From contig SFIQ01000008.1 in NCBI GenBank assembly GCA_004555265.1, positions 1 to 64,000 on the forward strand: a DNA stretch of 64,000 nt, in the 5' to 3' direction. Shown here piece by piece: positions 25,433-34,678 of this stretch; within the stretch, counting starts at the first letter, position 1; every line of letters starts with the position of its first letter. The position numbers and the translations under genes are program-made. This DNA comes from Ruminococcus sp. GTDB taxonomy: Bacteria; Bacillota; Clostridia; Oscillospirales; Acutalibacteraceae. The notes under the pieces were generated by a model. It searched no databases. It was given only the letters and a program-made list of their open reading frames with translations, and was not told where the DNA came from.

Positions 25433-27172
25433 TTGGCAGATATTGGGTCAGTATTAGAGGGCAAATATGAAATACTGAAATTGATTGGCAAGGGCGGTAT
25501 GTCTCGTGTGTACCTTGCAATGGACAAGCGCCTGAATAAAACTTGGGCAGTCAAGGAAATCGAAAAAAACGCCCGCGATGAAAACAACGAAATCGTTGTG
25601 CAAAGTGCGATGGCGGAGGCACATCTTATTGAACGGCTTGACCACCCTGCGTTGCCGCGAATTGTGGATATTTTGGAATATGACAAGGTTATTTATGTTG
25701 TCATGGACTACATCGACGGCGAGCCGCTGAGCAAGGTGCTGGAAGAGCACGGCGCCCAGCCGCAGGACCTTGTCATTGAATGGGCAAAGCAAATTTGCGA
25801 TGTGTTGGATTATTTGCATACGCAAACGCCGCCGATTATTTATCGAGATATGAAACCCGGCAACCTGATGCTGAAATTGGACGGAAATATTAAGGTGATT
25901 GACTTCGGCATTGCGCGGGAATATAAGCAGAAAAATTTAGCGGATACCGTTTGTTTGGGAACAAAAGGGTATGCAGCGCCGGAGCAATTCGGCGGCAGAG
26001 GGCAAACAGATGCGCGCACGGATATTTATTGCCTCGGCGCAACGCTGTATCATTTGATTACCGGGCACAATCCGTGTGACCCGCCGTTCCAAATGTATCC
26101 GATTCGGCATTGGAATCCGGCGCTTTCCGGAGGATTAGAGCGTATCATTTTAAAATGCACGCAGCTCAATCCGGAGGACCGTTACCAATCCTGTGCAGAA
26201 CTGCTGTATGCCTTAGACCATTATGAGGAAGAGGACGAGGTATATCGCGCAGAGGAAAAGAAACAGCTGAAAACCTTTATCGGTATGGCGTCTGCAACAG
26301 TCGCGTGTATGCTGGTCGGTGTACTCGGCCTTGTGATGAACACCGTGACAATTAACGGGAATTATGACACCATGGTCAAGGACAACACCGTTCCGCAGTA
26401 TCAAGCGGCGATTGCGTTAAAGCCCAGCGAATTGGCGGAGTACGACCGAAACACCCTTTCCGCTACCGCGGAGGATGCGTACAACGGGTTGATAACCTAT
26501 TATGAGCGCAACGGATTTGGACCGGAAGAGTCTAAAATTTTGCAATCTTGTTTTTCACAGAGCAATTTGGCGAAAATTGAAAATAATCCGAATTTCGGCG
26601 CTTTGATGTATCGCGTCGGTATGCTGTATATGTTCAATTATAAAGAGGGGAACGGAACAGACAGTGCCGCCTATAACGCGACTTTGGCGACAAATTGGTT
26701 CCGGCGGGCGATTGACGCCGCAGAGGGCGCGCCCGAGAATGCGGACTATTACAATATGGCGCAAGTGTATTGGCAAATCGGTACATTTTATCAAACCTTG
26801 GAATCCTCTATCAATAAAGGCGAGGATGCCGGCAAATATGTCGCACATTGGAACGATATTCAAAATATGTTGACTTTATTGGAACAAGATACAAGTAAAA
26901 CGGAATTTATGGAACTGAGTGTTTACAAGGTTGCCGTTTATTCCATGGAAAAATACGCGCGGAAATTTGCATCGGATAAAGGGGAAGACGGAACAAGCGT
27001 TTCTTATGCGGAAATGGCGGATACATTAGCGAATATCGAAAATCGCGTCGCAGCGGTGGATGCAACCTCGGAAGAAACAACCATCCCGATGAAAAAAGCC
27101 ATCGAAGAACGCTTCGATGATGTACAGCGCAACATCAATTTAGCATACGGCAAGGACGGAGGTGAGCGCTGA
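25433..27172 (+). CDS. Transmembrane Ser/Thr protein kinase with extracellular domain
   Basis: A 579-residue kinase. Glycine loop GKGGMSRVY, ATP lysine in WAVKEI (about K40), catalytic YRDMKPGN (Tyr in place of His, near 137-144), DFG (about 158) and GTKGYAAPE are visible. One transmembrane helix (about 281-303) is followed by a roughly 275-residue external domain made of helices with TPR-like spacing (ADYYNMAQVYWQIGTFYQTL). A sensor kinase for an outside signal is the natural reading. TTG start with GGGGAGG upstream; the stop overlaps the next ATG by 1 nt. Confidence 0.9.
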   Translation: MADIGSVLEGKYEILKLIGKGGMSRVYLAMDKRLNKTWAVKEIEKNARDENNEIVVQSAMAEAHLIERLDHPALPRIVDILEYDKVIYVVMDYIDGEPLSKVLEEHGAQPQDLVIEWAKQICDVLDYLHTQTPPIIYRDMKPGNLMLKLDGNIKVIDFGIAREYKQKNLADTVCLGTKGYAAPEQFGGRGQTDARTDIYCLGATLYHLITGHNPCDPPFQMYPIRHWNPALSGGLERIILKCTQLNPEDRYQSCAELLYALDHYEEEDEVYRAEEKKQLKTFIGMASATVACMLVGVLGLVMNTVTINGNYDTMVKDNTVPQYQAAIALKPSELAEYDRNTLSATAEDAYNGLITYYERNGFGPEESKILQSCFSQSNLAKIENNPNFGALMYRVGMLYMFNYKEGNGTDSAAYNATLATNWFRRAIDAAEGAPENADYYNMAQVYWQIGTFYQTLESSINKGEDAGKYVAHWNDIQNMLTLLEQDTSKTEFMELSVYKVAVYSMEKYARKFASDKGEDGTSVSYAEMADTLANIENRVAAVDATSEETTIPMKKAIEERFDDVQRNINLAYGKDGGER

Positions 27173-28077
27173 TGGATGCGGCAACAATTTGGCTGATAAT
27201 CGGCATAGCGGGTTTTGTTCTTGCGGCGGTGTTCCTCGTGATTTCCGTGGTTTTGTTCGTACGGCGGAAAATCCCGATGATTATCGGAGATTTATCCGGT
27301 AAGACGCGCGCGCGTGCGATTGCACAGCTCCGTGAGGAGAACGAAAAAAGCGGCGCGAAATTGCACCGTTCCAGCACATACAATATCAATCGCGGTCCGT
27401 TGACCGCGCCGGTAGATTCCGAACCGACGGCAAAAAAAGAACCGGAACGCCCCGCGTTTATCGTTGCACACCCCTCAAAGCGTTTGGATACGGGCGAGAT
27501 TGCTTCGACCAAAGCCACCGATGTGTTAACGCCGGGCACAAGCGTTTTGCCGCAATCGAAGGAAACTGCGGTGTTACAGCCGGGTACAACGGTTTTGGAT
27601 AATCCCGATGGCAGTAAGCCGACCGCTGTGTTGGAAACACAGAATGTTGAAGCGACAGCGGTGCTCAACCAAGGCGAAAAGACTACGGCACTTGCCGACA
27701 GCGGCGAAACCGCGGTGCTCAACCAAGGCGAAAAGACCACGGTGCTTGCCGACAGCGGGGAAACTGCGGTGCTCAACCAAGGCGAAAAGACCACGGTGCT
27801 TGCCGACAGCGGTGAAAAGACCACGGTACTTGCCGACAGCGGTGCAACGGAAGTATTAGATGCAGAGCGCGAGCCGACAGTATCTTTGCCGTCTGCAAAA
27901 AAAGCGGATTTGCTGTTTGCAAGTGCGGCGGATTCGGCGGTGCCCCCGCAACCGGCCGCTGCCCCGACCACGGTTTTGGATGATAGTGTTGCCGCATCGG
28001 CAGCACCCCCAAAAGCTATACGGTTTGAAAAAATCAAGGACATTAAAATAATTCACGCAGACGAAATTATTGTGTAA
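27172..28077 (+). CDS. Membrane protein with tandem T-x-V-L repeats, likely phospho-acceptor
   Basis: A 301-residue protein. Residues about 6-30 are a transmembrane helix followed by RRK, so the rest should lie in the cytoplasm. The body is low-complexity and carries about fourteen T-x-V-L motifs (TDVL, TSVL, TAVL, TTVL, TEVL), including three copies of the 18-residue unit AVLNQGEKTTVLADSGET. Such short threonine motifs resemble the ETTxV-type sites phosphorylated by bacterial kinases and bound by FHA domains. It directly follows a kinase gene (1-nt overlap). Function as an FHA docking platform is inferred. Confidence 0.6.
   Translation: MDAATIWLIIGIAGFVLAAVFLVISVVLFVRRKIPMIIGDLSGKTRARAIAQLREENEKSGAKLHRSSTYNINRGPLTAPVDSEPTAKKEPERPAFIVAHPSKRLDTGEIASTKATDVLTPGTSVLPQSKETAVLQPGTTVLDNPDGSKPTAVLETQNVEATAVLNQGEKTTALADSGETAVLNQGEKTTVLADSGETAVLNQGEKTTVLADSGEKTTVLADSGATEVLDAEREPTVSLPSAKKADLLFASAADSAVPPQPAAAPTTVLDDSVAASAAPPKAIRFEKIKDIKIIHADEIIV
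27658..27852 (+). repeat. 54-bp in-frame tandem repeat
   Basis: Three full 54-bp units at 27658-27711, 27712-27765 and 27766-27819 and a partial fourth of about 30 bp near 27811-27843, all in the frame of the T-x-V-L protein. The unit encodes AVLNQGEKTTVLADSGET. Near-identity at DNA level implies recent copy-number change. Confidence 0.85.
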
Positions 28078-28144
28078 CGGCTGTAAATGATTTTTGCGCA
28101 AGCAAAAAGATGCAGATAGATACTGAATTGCGAGGAGAATGATT

Positions 28145-31100
28145 ATGACGACACAAACGAAGAAAAAAGTTTCGTCAAAAGTTGTGGCGTTGTTGTTGAC
28201 GGCTTTATTGCTGTTGACGATGGTGCCTGTCGGACTTTTGACCACGGTTTTCGCGGCAGGGACTGCCTATACCGTAACGGTTACGGATGCCGCAGACGGT
28301 AAGTTGGAAGGGGCAACGGTAACCTTAACGCCGACAGATGCCGCACAGGCGGAAACCTATACCTATACGGCTACAACAGATGTAAACGGCGAGGCGGTTT
28401 TTGCGGATTTGACCAATGCCGTAAACGCAGACGATACGCTTTCGATAGCCTATACGGTGACTGTGAAAAAAGCGGGGTATCAATATTACGGTGACCCGAT
28501 TGGTGTCACGGTCAGCCAAGAAAACGCAACCGGCGGCGAAACCGTCAAACTGACAAAAGTTTATGCATTTTCCATTGCATATGACACCAATGTCGCAGAG
28601 ATTACTGTGGACGGGCAAGCCTATAACAGCGCGACCATGGCGGTTTTGCCGGCAGGAACGCATACTGTGAACATTGCGCCGAAAGATGGCTATGTGTATG
28701 ATAAAGCTACGAAAAACAGCGTGGATGCGACCGCAGATTTCGCGGCAAATACCGATATTGCTTTGGATTTGACAGAGGATACGGCACTCGGTTTTTCGTT
28801 TGTGCAACAATTTGTAATTACCGTCAATTACGGCGCGGACGGCACCGTGACTTATGGCGACGGTGTTTCCGTAACAGACGGCGGCACAGTATATGCTATG
28901 CCCGGTACGGATAATACCTTCTGCTTTGCTCCGGCAGCGAATTATAAATTGGCAAGCGTTACGGTAGATGCGGTCGATGTGACTGCTGATGTTACAGACG
29001 GTAAATATACGCTGACCAACATTGGCGCAGATCATACGATGACGGTCGTTTTTGAAAAAGTGACCTATACAGTTAAGGCGTATGCGCATATTATCAACGA
29101 GAAGAACGAGAGCAGCAACCAACCCAATCCGGCATACGGTATGATAAAACTGTCGGCACCCGGTATCGCTTCAACGCCGGAAACCGACAAAAACGGGACA
29201 CAAATCGGGGAAAGCATTGAAATCCCGTTTGACGAGGCGGTAACCGTTACATTTGTTCCGACGGCAAAATCGGTTTCCAATGTGTATCAACTCAGCAAGG
29301 TCACCGTGGATGGCTCGGAACGACAGGTAAACGGGTTGACCTATGAAATTAACAAAATTCCCCGTGATTTGACCGTACGCGCATATTTTGAAAATGTAAA
29401 GCCGGACGAAAAGAATGCGGCAGAGTTGATTTCCGTGACCGGCGATAAAGATGTTTTGCTTTCCACCTATGAGAAAACGGTTGATGAAATCCAATCTAAC
29501 GGCAGCGTTATTCAAAAGGTTACCGATGTCTATTATGTTTACAGTTCCGTCGAGGGCGGTTCTGTTTGGGTGCGTCCGGTGAACTCGCAAACGGTGATTG
29601 ACCTTTGCGGCACAACGCTGTCCGATAAGACACCCCACTATTTCGGGGAAACCAAGAATTATAAAACTTCGGAAGAGATTTCTTTTAACAAAATTCATGC
29701 AATAGAAAATGTACAGACTGAAGATCCCTCAAAAGATCCCCCAAAACCCATACAGACTGTATACAAATTGGATAAAACCGTACATATTGTGTTCGATAAG
29801 ACTGCGCCAGTTTTGACAGACGGGGATGTTGCGTTTGCGACGACGCCTGCTTCTTATACGGATAAAACCGGTACGCAATACAAAAACGGTAAATTTGAAT
29901 TTACGGTGACGGCAAAAGACGCCAAAACCTATGACGCTTTAACCAATCGTGAAATTGACGATTGCAAGGTCACGGGAGAAGGCGCATATAATGGGATTCA
30001 ATCTGTATCCTATCAAGTAACCCAATGTCAAGTGACCGAACAGGGCGATACAAAGGTAACGCTATTGGAAGAAAAATCGGTAGATGTCAGCAAGGCAAAC
30101 AGCACAAGCGGCACCGCGTCCGTATTTACCTGCCCGTTAGATATGACAAACTATAAAACCGGCACATATACGGTTTCGTTCACGGTGACGGATAAGGCGG
30201 GGAACACCTCCGCACCGATAACGAAGACCGTTGTGATTGATAATACCGCACCGGCCTTAGGCGAAGGACAAGCCATTACATTTACCTCAACCAACGAAGG
30301 GTTCTTTGCAAAAACGGTGAATATGCTGACCTTCGGTGCGTTCTGCAAGCCCGGTTTGAAAGCCGAAGTAAAAGTTGCAGATGCACAAAGCGGCTTAGCA
30401 GGAAAAGACGCCGGCAAAGCCAAAATGATTTTGAAAATCGGCAATAATCGGTACGATAACGGCTATACCGGAACATACAAGGACGGCGTTTATACCTTTA
30501 CCTATGACAAAGCGGCTTTGGCAGCGGCTTTGGGCAACGGCGCAACTGCCGAAACAGTTTTGCCGCTTACCTGTGCCGTAGAATTTGAAATTATCGACAA
30601 TGTCGGAAATACGGCGAAATTTGTTGCAGGCAAAGAGAATTCCAATCTGAAAAATGACAGCGGGCTGATTATGATTGAGGAAACTGCTCCTGTTGTGACA
30701 GGCGGCTTCGATGAAAGCGCCAAATCCGAGTTCCGTTCTGCGGAGGATATTTCCTTTACCGTTCAAGATGTGTACTCCGGTCTGTTCAAGGTTGAAATGT
30801 CCTATCAGTATAACGGCGCCGAGGAGGCGACTGCTTTCGAGTTGGATAATACCGGTCTCGGTTCGGATGTTGATGCGAATGAAAAAACCACCGAGCGCAA
30901 GTACACGCTGAACCTGATGACAACAGACGGTTTGGCGCAGGGTGACGGTCGGTATGATATTACCGTTATCGTAACAGACAATGCGGGCAATCAAACTACG
31001 GTTGCAAAGACATTCTATTTGGATTCTACCGCGCCTGCGGTTACCGGCTTTAAACTGGTTACCGATGGCAGTGAGGTGACCAACGAAGCCGTTGAAATTA

Positions 31101-33709
31101 CAGATTACGGCTATTATTTCAAACAAGCTGCGACCTTAGAGGTCTATTTGACCGACGCGGCGACAACTGCCGCAACAGAAGAATCGCGTGTTCCGGTGCA
31201 ATGGACAAGCGGTGTTGCCAAGGTGCAATATTATACGGTGGACAGCGACGGCAACATTTCTCCCGTGTCAGAAGCCGCATTAAACGCTGAAAAAACAACG
31301 GCAAAAATCCAAATCCAAGAAAACTTCAAAGGGCAGATTTTTGTTATGCCGACCGATGTTTTGGGCAATACCCCTGCGGATACCGTGCATATGAATGATG
31401 TTTACACAAATGATGATTTTATGGCATCGAACGGGTACGCAGACGGCTATATCCATCCGAACGGCACCATCTTGGAAACACAGGACAAACACAATACCGA
31501 AACGCACATCGTGCTTGAAAAAGCAGATTCCGATATGACGGATAACAAAGGGCAGATGCTTTACAACGGTGATGTTGCGGTGAAAGTGACTGTTACGGAC
31601 ACGATTTCGGGTATTCGTACAGTGAATTGGGCGCAGACCTCGCAGGTCGGTGCAGGGCTTTCGGGCACATTGACCGTGCCGAACCAAAAAGACAATACCG
31701 GCGCAAATTATGCAGTCGGGGATACGCTTTCGGCAGGCAATGTTGTATGGACGGTTGAGGCGGTTGATAACAATTTGGTTACACAACTTTCTGCAACCGT
31801 TACCGTAACCGACAACAGCAACGATATCGATTTTTCTGTGGATATGGTTGACCGCGCCGAAAATACGACGACAGATGCTTTGGAAACATTTAGCATTGAC
31901 ACAACCGCACCTGTTATCAATGTGACATACAGCAACAACAAGTCCGACACGCAATACACCGATTATTTCAACGCCGACCGTATTGCGACCGTCACCATTC
32001 AGGAGCGCAACCTTGACCTTGTTTCCGTGCAAGAGGACATTGCACGCGTGCTGTATGAAATCACCAATACCGACGGTGTGATTCCGCAACTCGTGGGCTT
32101 TGAAGCGGTCAATATTGACGAAAACAATCCCGATAACAATTTGTATCAAGCGACAATCGCCTACACGGCAGACGGGGACTATACCTTTAAGATTTCCTGT
32201 ACCGACCGTGCGGAAAATGCAAATATCGGCGTAAATTACGGCGACTCGGTTGCGCCGGAAACCTTTACGATCGACAAAACTTTGCCGGTGGTTACGGTTG
32301 TGTATGATAACAATACCTCGAAAACCGGCACAAATTTCTATGATGCACAGCGTGTTGCTACAATCACCGTGCAGGAACACAATTTTGATGTTGCGCGCGT
32401 GCTTGTAACCGGTACGGCAAATGACGACGGTGTGCCGTTTGCATTCCCGGCAACCTCTGTGTGGACGCACAACGGGGATACGCATACCGCGACCATCACC
32501 TATGCCGCAGACGGCAAATATGCCTTTGACATCGCGTTTGCCGATATGGCAAGCAACAACGCGGCGGATTATGCAGGCGATGAATTCTATATCGACAATA
32601 CCGACCCCGTGCCGACCATTACCGATACAGATAACGGTCCGAACGGCTCTGCCTTTAACGGCGATGTTGTCCCGAAGATTACCTGCTTTGACAAGAACAT
32701 CGATGTCAACCGTATTACCGTGACGCTGCGCGGCACAGACAAATACGGCAACGCCATTAACATTTCTTGGAATGCCGATGTACAAGAAGGTATGGCCGAT
32801 GAAAACACCAAGAATTATGCGTTGAATTGCTTGAATGCAAAGGTGGAAAATGCCTATAACAAGTTGCTGGACGGCGACTATACCTTGCGCGTGGAAATGA
32901 CAGACCTTGCCGGCAGAACGGCTTTTGACGAAAAGCATTTCTCCGTCAACCGTTTCGGTTCGGATTATGTCTTAACAGCGCCGCAGGATGTCAACGGGCG
33001 GTATGTCACCTCTACGGGGGATTTGGTCATTGAGGAAATCAATGTAAACGCTTTGGACAGAACGCAAATCATTGTCACCCTGTATACGGCAGACCAGGCA
33101 GGCAAAACCCTTGTAGAGGGTGTGGATTATACCTTAGAGCAAATCGGTAAAATTAACCGGTATACCATTTTTGCCAAGAATTTTGAAAGTGACAGTGTGT
33201 ACACACTGACCATTTATTCGGTGGATGCCGCCGGCAACAAAAACGACAGCACAGATGAAAGCAAAGACCTGAAAATTGAATTTGTTATCGATAAAGTGCC
33301 GCCGGTTATCACTTCGGAAACCTTGGACACGACAGAACGCAAAAACAATCGTCCGAAGGCAGAAAGTTTAGATGCTGTTTTTGCAGTGACGGACAACCAT
33401 GAGGTGAATGTGGACTCTTTGACCTTCACCGTAGACGGAAACCCCGTTCAGTATACCGTGGATGATGCAGGGAAATACCATATCGTTTTAACAGAAAGCA
33501 AGAACTGGCAAACCGTTTCGGTTTCCGTACAGGATACCGCAGGGCAGGCGGCAGAAGCCGTAGAGGCACAGGTGCTGGTTACCACCAATCTCTTTATTCG
33601 TTGGTATAGTAATACACCGCTGTTTGTCGGTTCCTTGGCGGGCGGCGCGGCTGTGGTTGCAGTTGCCGTTGCTTTGGTTGTAAAACGCAAAAAAAAGATT
33701 GATGCATAA
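28145..33709 (+). CDS. Very large Ig-like surface protein
   Basis: An 1854-residue secreted and membrane-anchored protein. A signal peptide (basic MTTQTKKK, then hydrophobic VVALLLTALLLLTMV, cleavage near VFA-A at 37) is followed by a Cna-B-like beta domain and then many Ig-like modules, seen as nine motifs of the type DxAGN or DxAEN (DKAGN, DNAGN, DRAEN). The C-terminus is a single helix (about 1822-1845) ending KRKKKIDA, so it is held in the membrane without an LPxTG sortase signal. The ATG at 28145 is preferred over 28139, which lies 1 nt from AGGAG. Adhesin or external part of the secretion system. Confidence 0.85.
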   Translation: MTTQTKKKVSSKVVALLLTALLLLTMVPVGLLTTVFAAGTAYTVTVTDAADGKLEGATVTLTPTDAAQAETYTYTATTDVNGEAVFADLTNAVNADDTLSIAYTVTVKKAGYQYYGDPIGVTVSQENATGGETVKLTKVYAFSIAYDTNVAEITVDGQAYNSATMAVLPAGTHTVNIAPKDGYVYDKATKNSVDATADFAANTDIALDLTEDTALGFSFVQQFVITVNYGADGTVTYGDGVSVTDGGTVYAMPGTDNTFCFAPAANYKLASVTVDAVDVTADVTDGKYTLTNIGADHTMTVVFEKVTYTVKAYAHIINEKNESSNQPNPAYGMIKLSAPGIASTPETDKNGTQIGESIEIPFDEAVTVTFVPTAKSVSNVYQLSKVTVDGSERQVNGLTYEINKIPRDLTVRAYFENVKPDEKNAAELISVTGDKDVLLSTYEKTVDEIQSNGSVIQKVTDVYYVYSSVEGGSVWVRPVNSQTVIDLCGTTLSDKTPHYFGETKNYKTSEEISFNKIHAIENVQTEDPSKDPPKPIQTVYKLDKTVHIVFDKTAPVLTDGDVAFATTPASYTDKTGTQYKNGKFEFTVTAKDAKTYDALTNREIDDCKVTGEGAYNGIQSVSYQVTQCQVTEQGDTKVTLLEEKSVDVSKANSTSGTASVFTCPLDMTNYKTGTYTVSFTVTDKAGNTSAPITKTVVIDNTAPALGEGQAITFTSTNEGFFAKTVNMLTFGAFCKPGLKAEVKVADAQSGLAGKDAGKAKMILKIGNNRYDNGYTGTYKDGVYTFTYDKAALAAALGNGATAETVLPLTCAVEFEIIDNVGNTAKFVAGKENSNLKNDSGLIMIEETAPVVTGGFDESAKSEFRSAEDISFTVQDVYSGLFKVEMSYQYNGAEEATAFELDNTGLGSDVDANEKTTERKYTLNLMTTDGLAQGDGRYDITVIVTDNAGNQTTVAKTFYLDSTAPAVTGFKLVTDGSEVTNEAVEITDYGYYFKQAATLEVYLTDAATTAATEESRVPVQWTSGVAKVQYYTVDSDGNISPVSEAALNAEKTTAKIQIQENFKGQIFVMPTDVLGNTPADTVHMNDVYTNDDFMASNGYADGYIHPNGTILETQDKHNTETHIVLEKADSDMTDNKGQMLYNGDVAVKVTVTDTISGIRTVNWAQTSQVGAGLSGTLTVPNQKDNTGANYAVGDTLSAGNVVWTVEAVDNNLVTQLSATVTVTDNSNDIDFSVDMVDRAENTTTDALETFSIDTTAPVINVTYSNNKSDTQYTDYFNADRIATVTIQERNLDLVSVQEDIARVLYEITNTDGVIPQLVGFEAVNIDENNPDNNLYQATIAYTADGDYTFKISCTDRAENANIGVNYGDSVAPETFTIDKTLPVVTVVYDNNTSKTGTNFYDAQRVATITVQEHNFDVARVLVTGTANDDGVPFAFPATSVWTHNGDTHTATITYAADGKYAFDIAFADMASNNAADYAGDEFYIDNTDPVPTITDTDNGPNGSAFNGDVVPKITCFDKNIDVNRITVTLRGTDKYGNAINISWNADVQEGMADENTKNYALNCLNAKVENAYNKLLDGDYTLRVEMTDLAGRTAFDEKHFSVNRFGSDYVLTAPQDVNGRYVTSTGDLVIEEINVNALDRTQIIVTLYTADQAGKTLVEGVDYTLEQIGKINRYTIFAKNFESDSVYTLTIYSVDAAGNKNDSTDESKDLKIEFVIDKVPPVITSETLDTTERKNNRPKAESLDAVFAVTDNHEVNVDSLTFTVDGNPVQYTVDDAGKYHIVLTESKNWQTVSVSVQDTAGQAAEAVEAQVLVTTNLFIRWYSNTPLFVGSLAGGAAVVAVAVALVVKRKKKIDA

Positions 33710-33730
33710 CTATATGTAGAGAAAACATAC

Positions 33731-33770
33731 GAAATTGCCGATTGAAGCGTGGCTTTTGGTCGGCAATTTC
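33731..33770 (+). other. Hairpin between surface protein and repeat protein genes
   Basis: GAAATTGCCGA (33731-33741) and TCGGCAATTTC (33760-33770) form a perfect 11-bp stem with an 18-nt loop and no T tract. It may stabilise or process the mRNA; it lies 24 nt before the next start. Confidence 0.5.
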
Positions 33771-33794
33771 CGAATAAAAGGTAGTGAAACCCGT

Positions 33795-34664
33795 ATGAAA
33801 TGTCCGAAATGCAATGCAGAAATTGCAGCAGATATAAAGTTTTGCGCGAAGTGCGGGGCACGCATACAGCCGAAACAATCGATTCCCTCTGTTATGATGC
33901 CCGCGGACTCGAACGCAACGACAGTTTTGTCCGACACGGCACCGCAGTATACGAAACCCGCGGACCCGAACGCAACGACAGTTTTGTCCGACGCGGCACC
34001 GCAGTATACAAAACCTGCGGACCCGAACGCGACGACAGTATTGTCCGACGCGGCACCGCAGTATACGAAATCTGCGGACCCGAACGCGACGACAGTATTG
34101 TCCGACGCGGCACCGCAGTATACGAAACCCGCGGACCCGAACGCGACGACAGTATTGTCCGACGCGGCACCGCAGTACACGAAACCCGCGGACCCGAACG
34201 CAACGACAGTATTGTCCGATGCGGCACCACAGTATACGAAACCCGCGGACCCGAACGCGACGACAGTATTGTCCGACGCGGCACCGCAGTATACGAAACC
34301 CGCGGACCCGAACGCGACGACAGTATTGTCCGATGATATGCACGGTACTCCTGTTCCGCAACAGGCAAGCCCGAAACAAACACCGCAACGGCAAGTCGCA
34401 TTTGCGTCACGCAACGCATCGATTGCCCCGCCGGTTGCTTCGGCACAGTCGCCGACGCACGCAAAGGACAATAAAAAGACGTTGCTGATTGTTTTGATTG
34501 TAATCGGTGTCATGCTGCTCTTGGCGGCAATCGCCGGTGTATTATTGCTTTGTGTGCATCGCTGTGAAATCTGTGAGGAGTGGTTTTTCGGGAAAGCATA
34601 TGATGTATTTGGATATGTGGCGGACAAAGACTGCTACCGAGAATTCTTTGGACTGAATTTTTAA
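33795..34664 (+). CDS. Zinc-ribbon membrane protein with ATTVLSD repeats, likely phospho-acceptor
   Basis: A 289-residue protein: double-CxxC ribbon (CPKCNAEI..CAKCGA) at the start, eight copies (seven full, one partial) of the 19-residue unit PADPNATTVLSDAAPQYTK (residues about 36-180), a Pro/Gln linker, and a transmembrane helix at about 227-250 preceded by KK. This puts ribbon and repeats in the cytoplasm. TTVL recurs as in the 27172 product although the surrounding unit differs. Phosphothreonine display for FHA binding is inferred. The ATG at 33795 is chosen over upstream codons because AAAGGTAGTGA precedes it. Confidence 0.65.
   Translation: MKCPKCNAEIAADIKFCAKCGARIQPKQSIPSVMMPADSNATTVLSDTAPQYTKPADPNATTVLSDAAPQYTKPADPNATTVLSDAAPQYTKSADPNATTVLSDAAPQYTKPADPNATTVLSDAAPQYTKPADPNATTVLSDAAPQYTKPADPNATTVLSDAAPQYTKPADPNATTVLSDDMHGTPVPQQASPKQTPQRQVAFASRNASIAPPVASAQSPTHAKDNKKTLLIVLIVIGVMLLLAAIAGVLLLCVHRCEICEEWFFGKAYDVFGYVADKDCYREFFGLNF
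33900..34334 (+). repeat. 57-bp in-frame tandem repeat
   Basis: About 7.6 units of 57 bp starting at 33900 and repeating every 57 bp to 34334. Units differ by only a few silent or single changes. The repeat keeps open frames on other strands and frames, which are shadows. Confidence 0.92.
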
Positions 34665-34678
34665 CAGGAGGAATAGCG

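Noticed and set aside
28139..28144. Upstream ATG for the Ig-like protein
   Set aside because: It is 1 nt from the AGGAG site; the ATG at 28145 has normal spacing.
33590..33709. Sortase anchoring of the Ig-like protein
   Set aside because: No LPxTG-type motif precedes the C-terminal helix; the protein ends with a plain membrane helix and basic tail.
33900..34334. CRISPR-like tandem repeat
   Set aside because: Units are contiguous without spacers and encode a protein repeat; no cas genes.
33594..34627. Long reverse-strand open frames with repeated motifs opposite the 57-bp repeat
   Set aside because: A 57-bp repeat is divisible by three, so any frame open in one unit is open in all. The plus-strand frame has the zinc ribbon, transmembrane helix and ribosome site.
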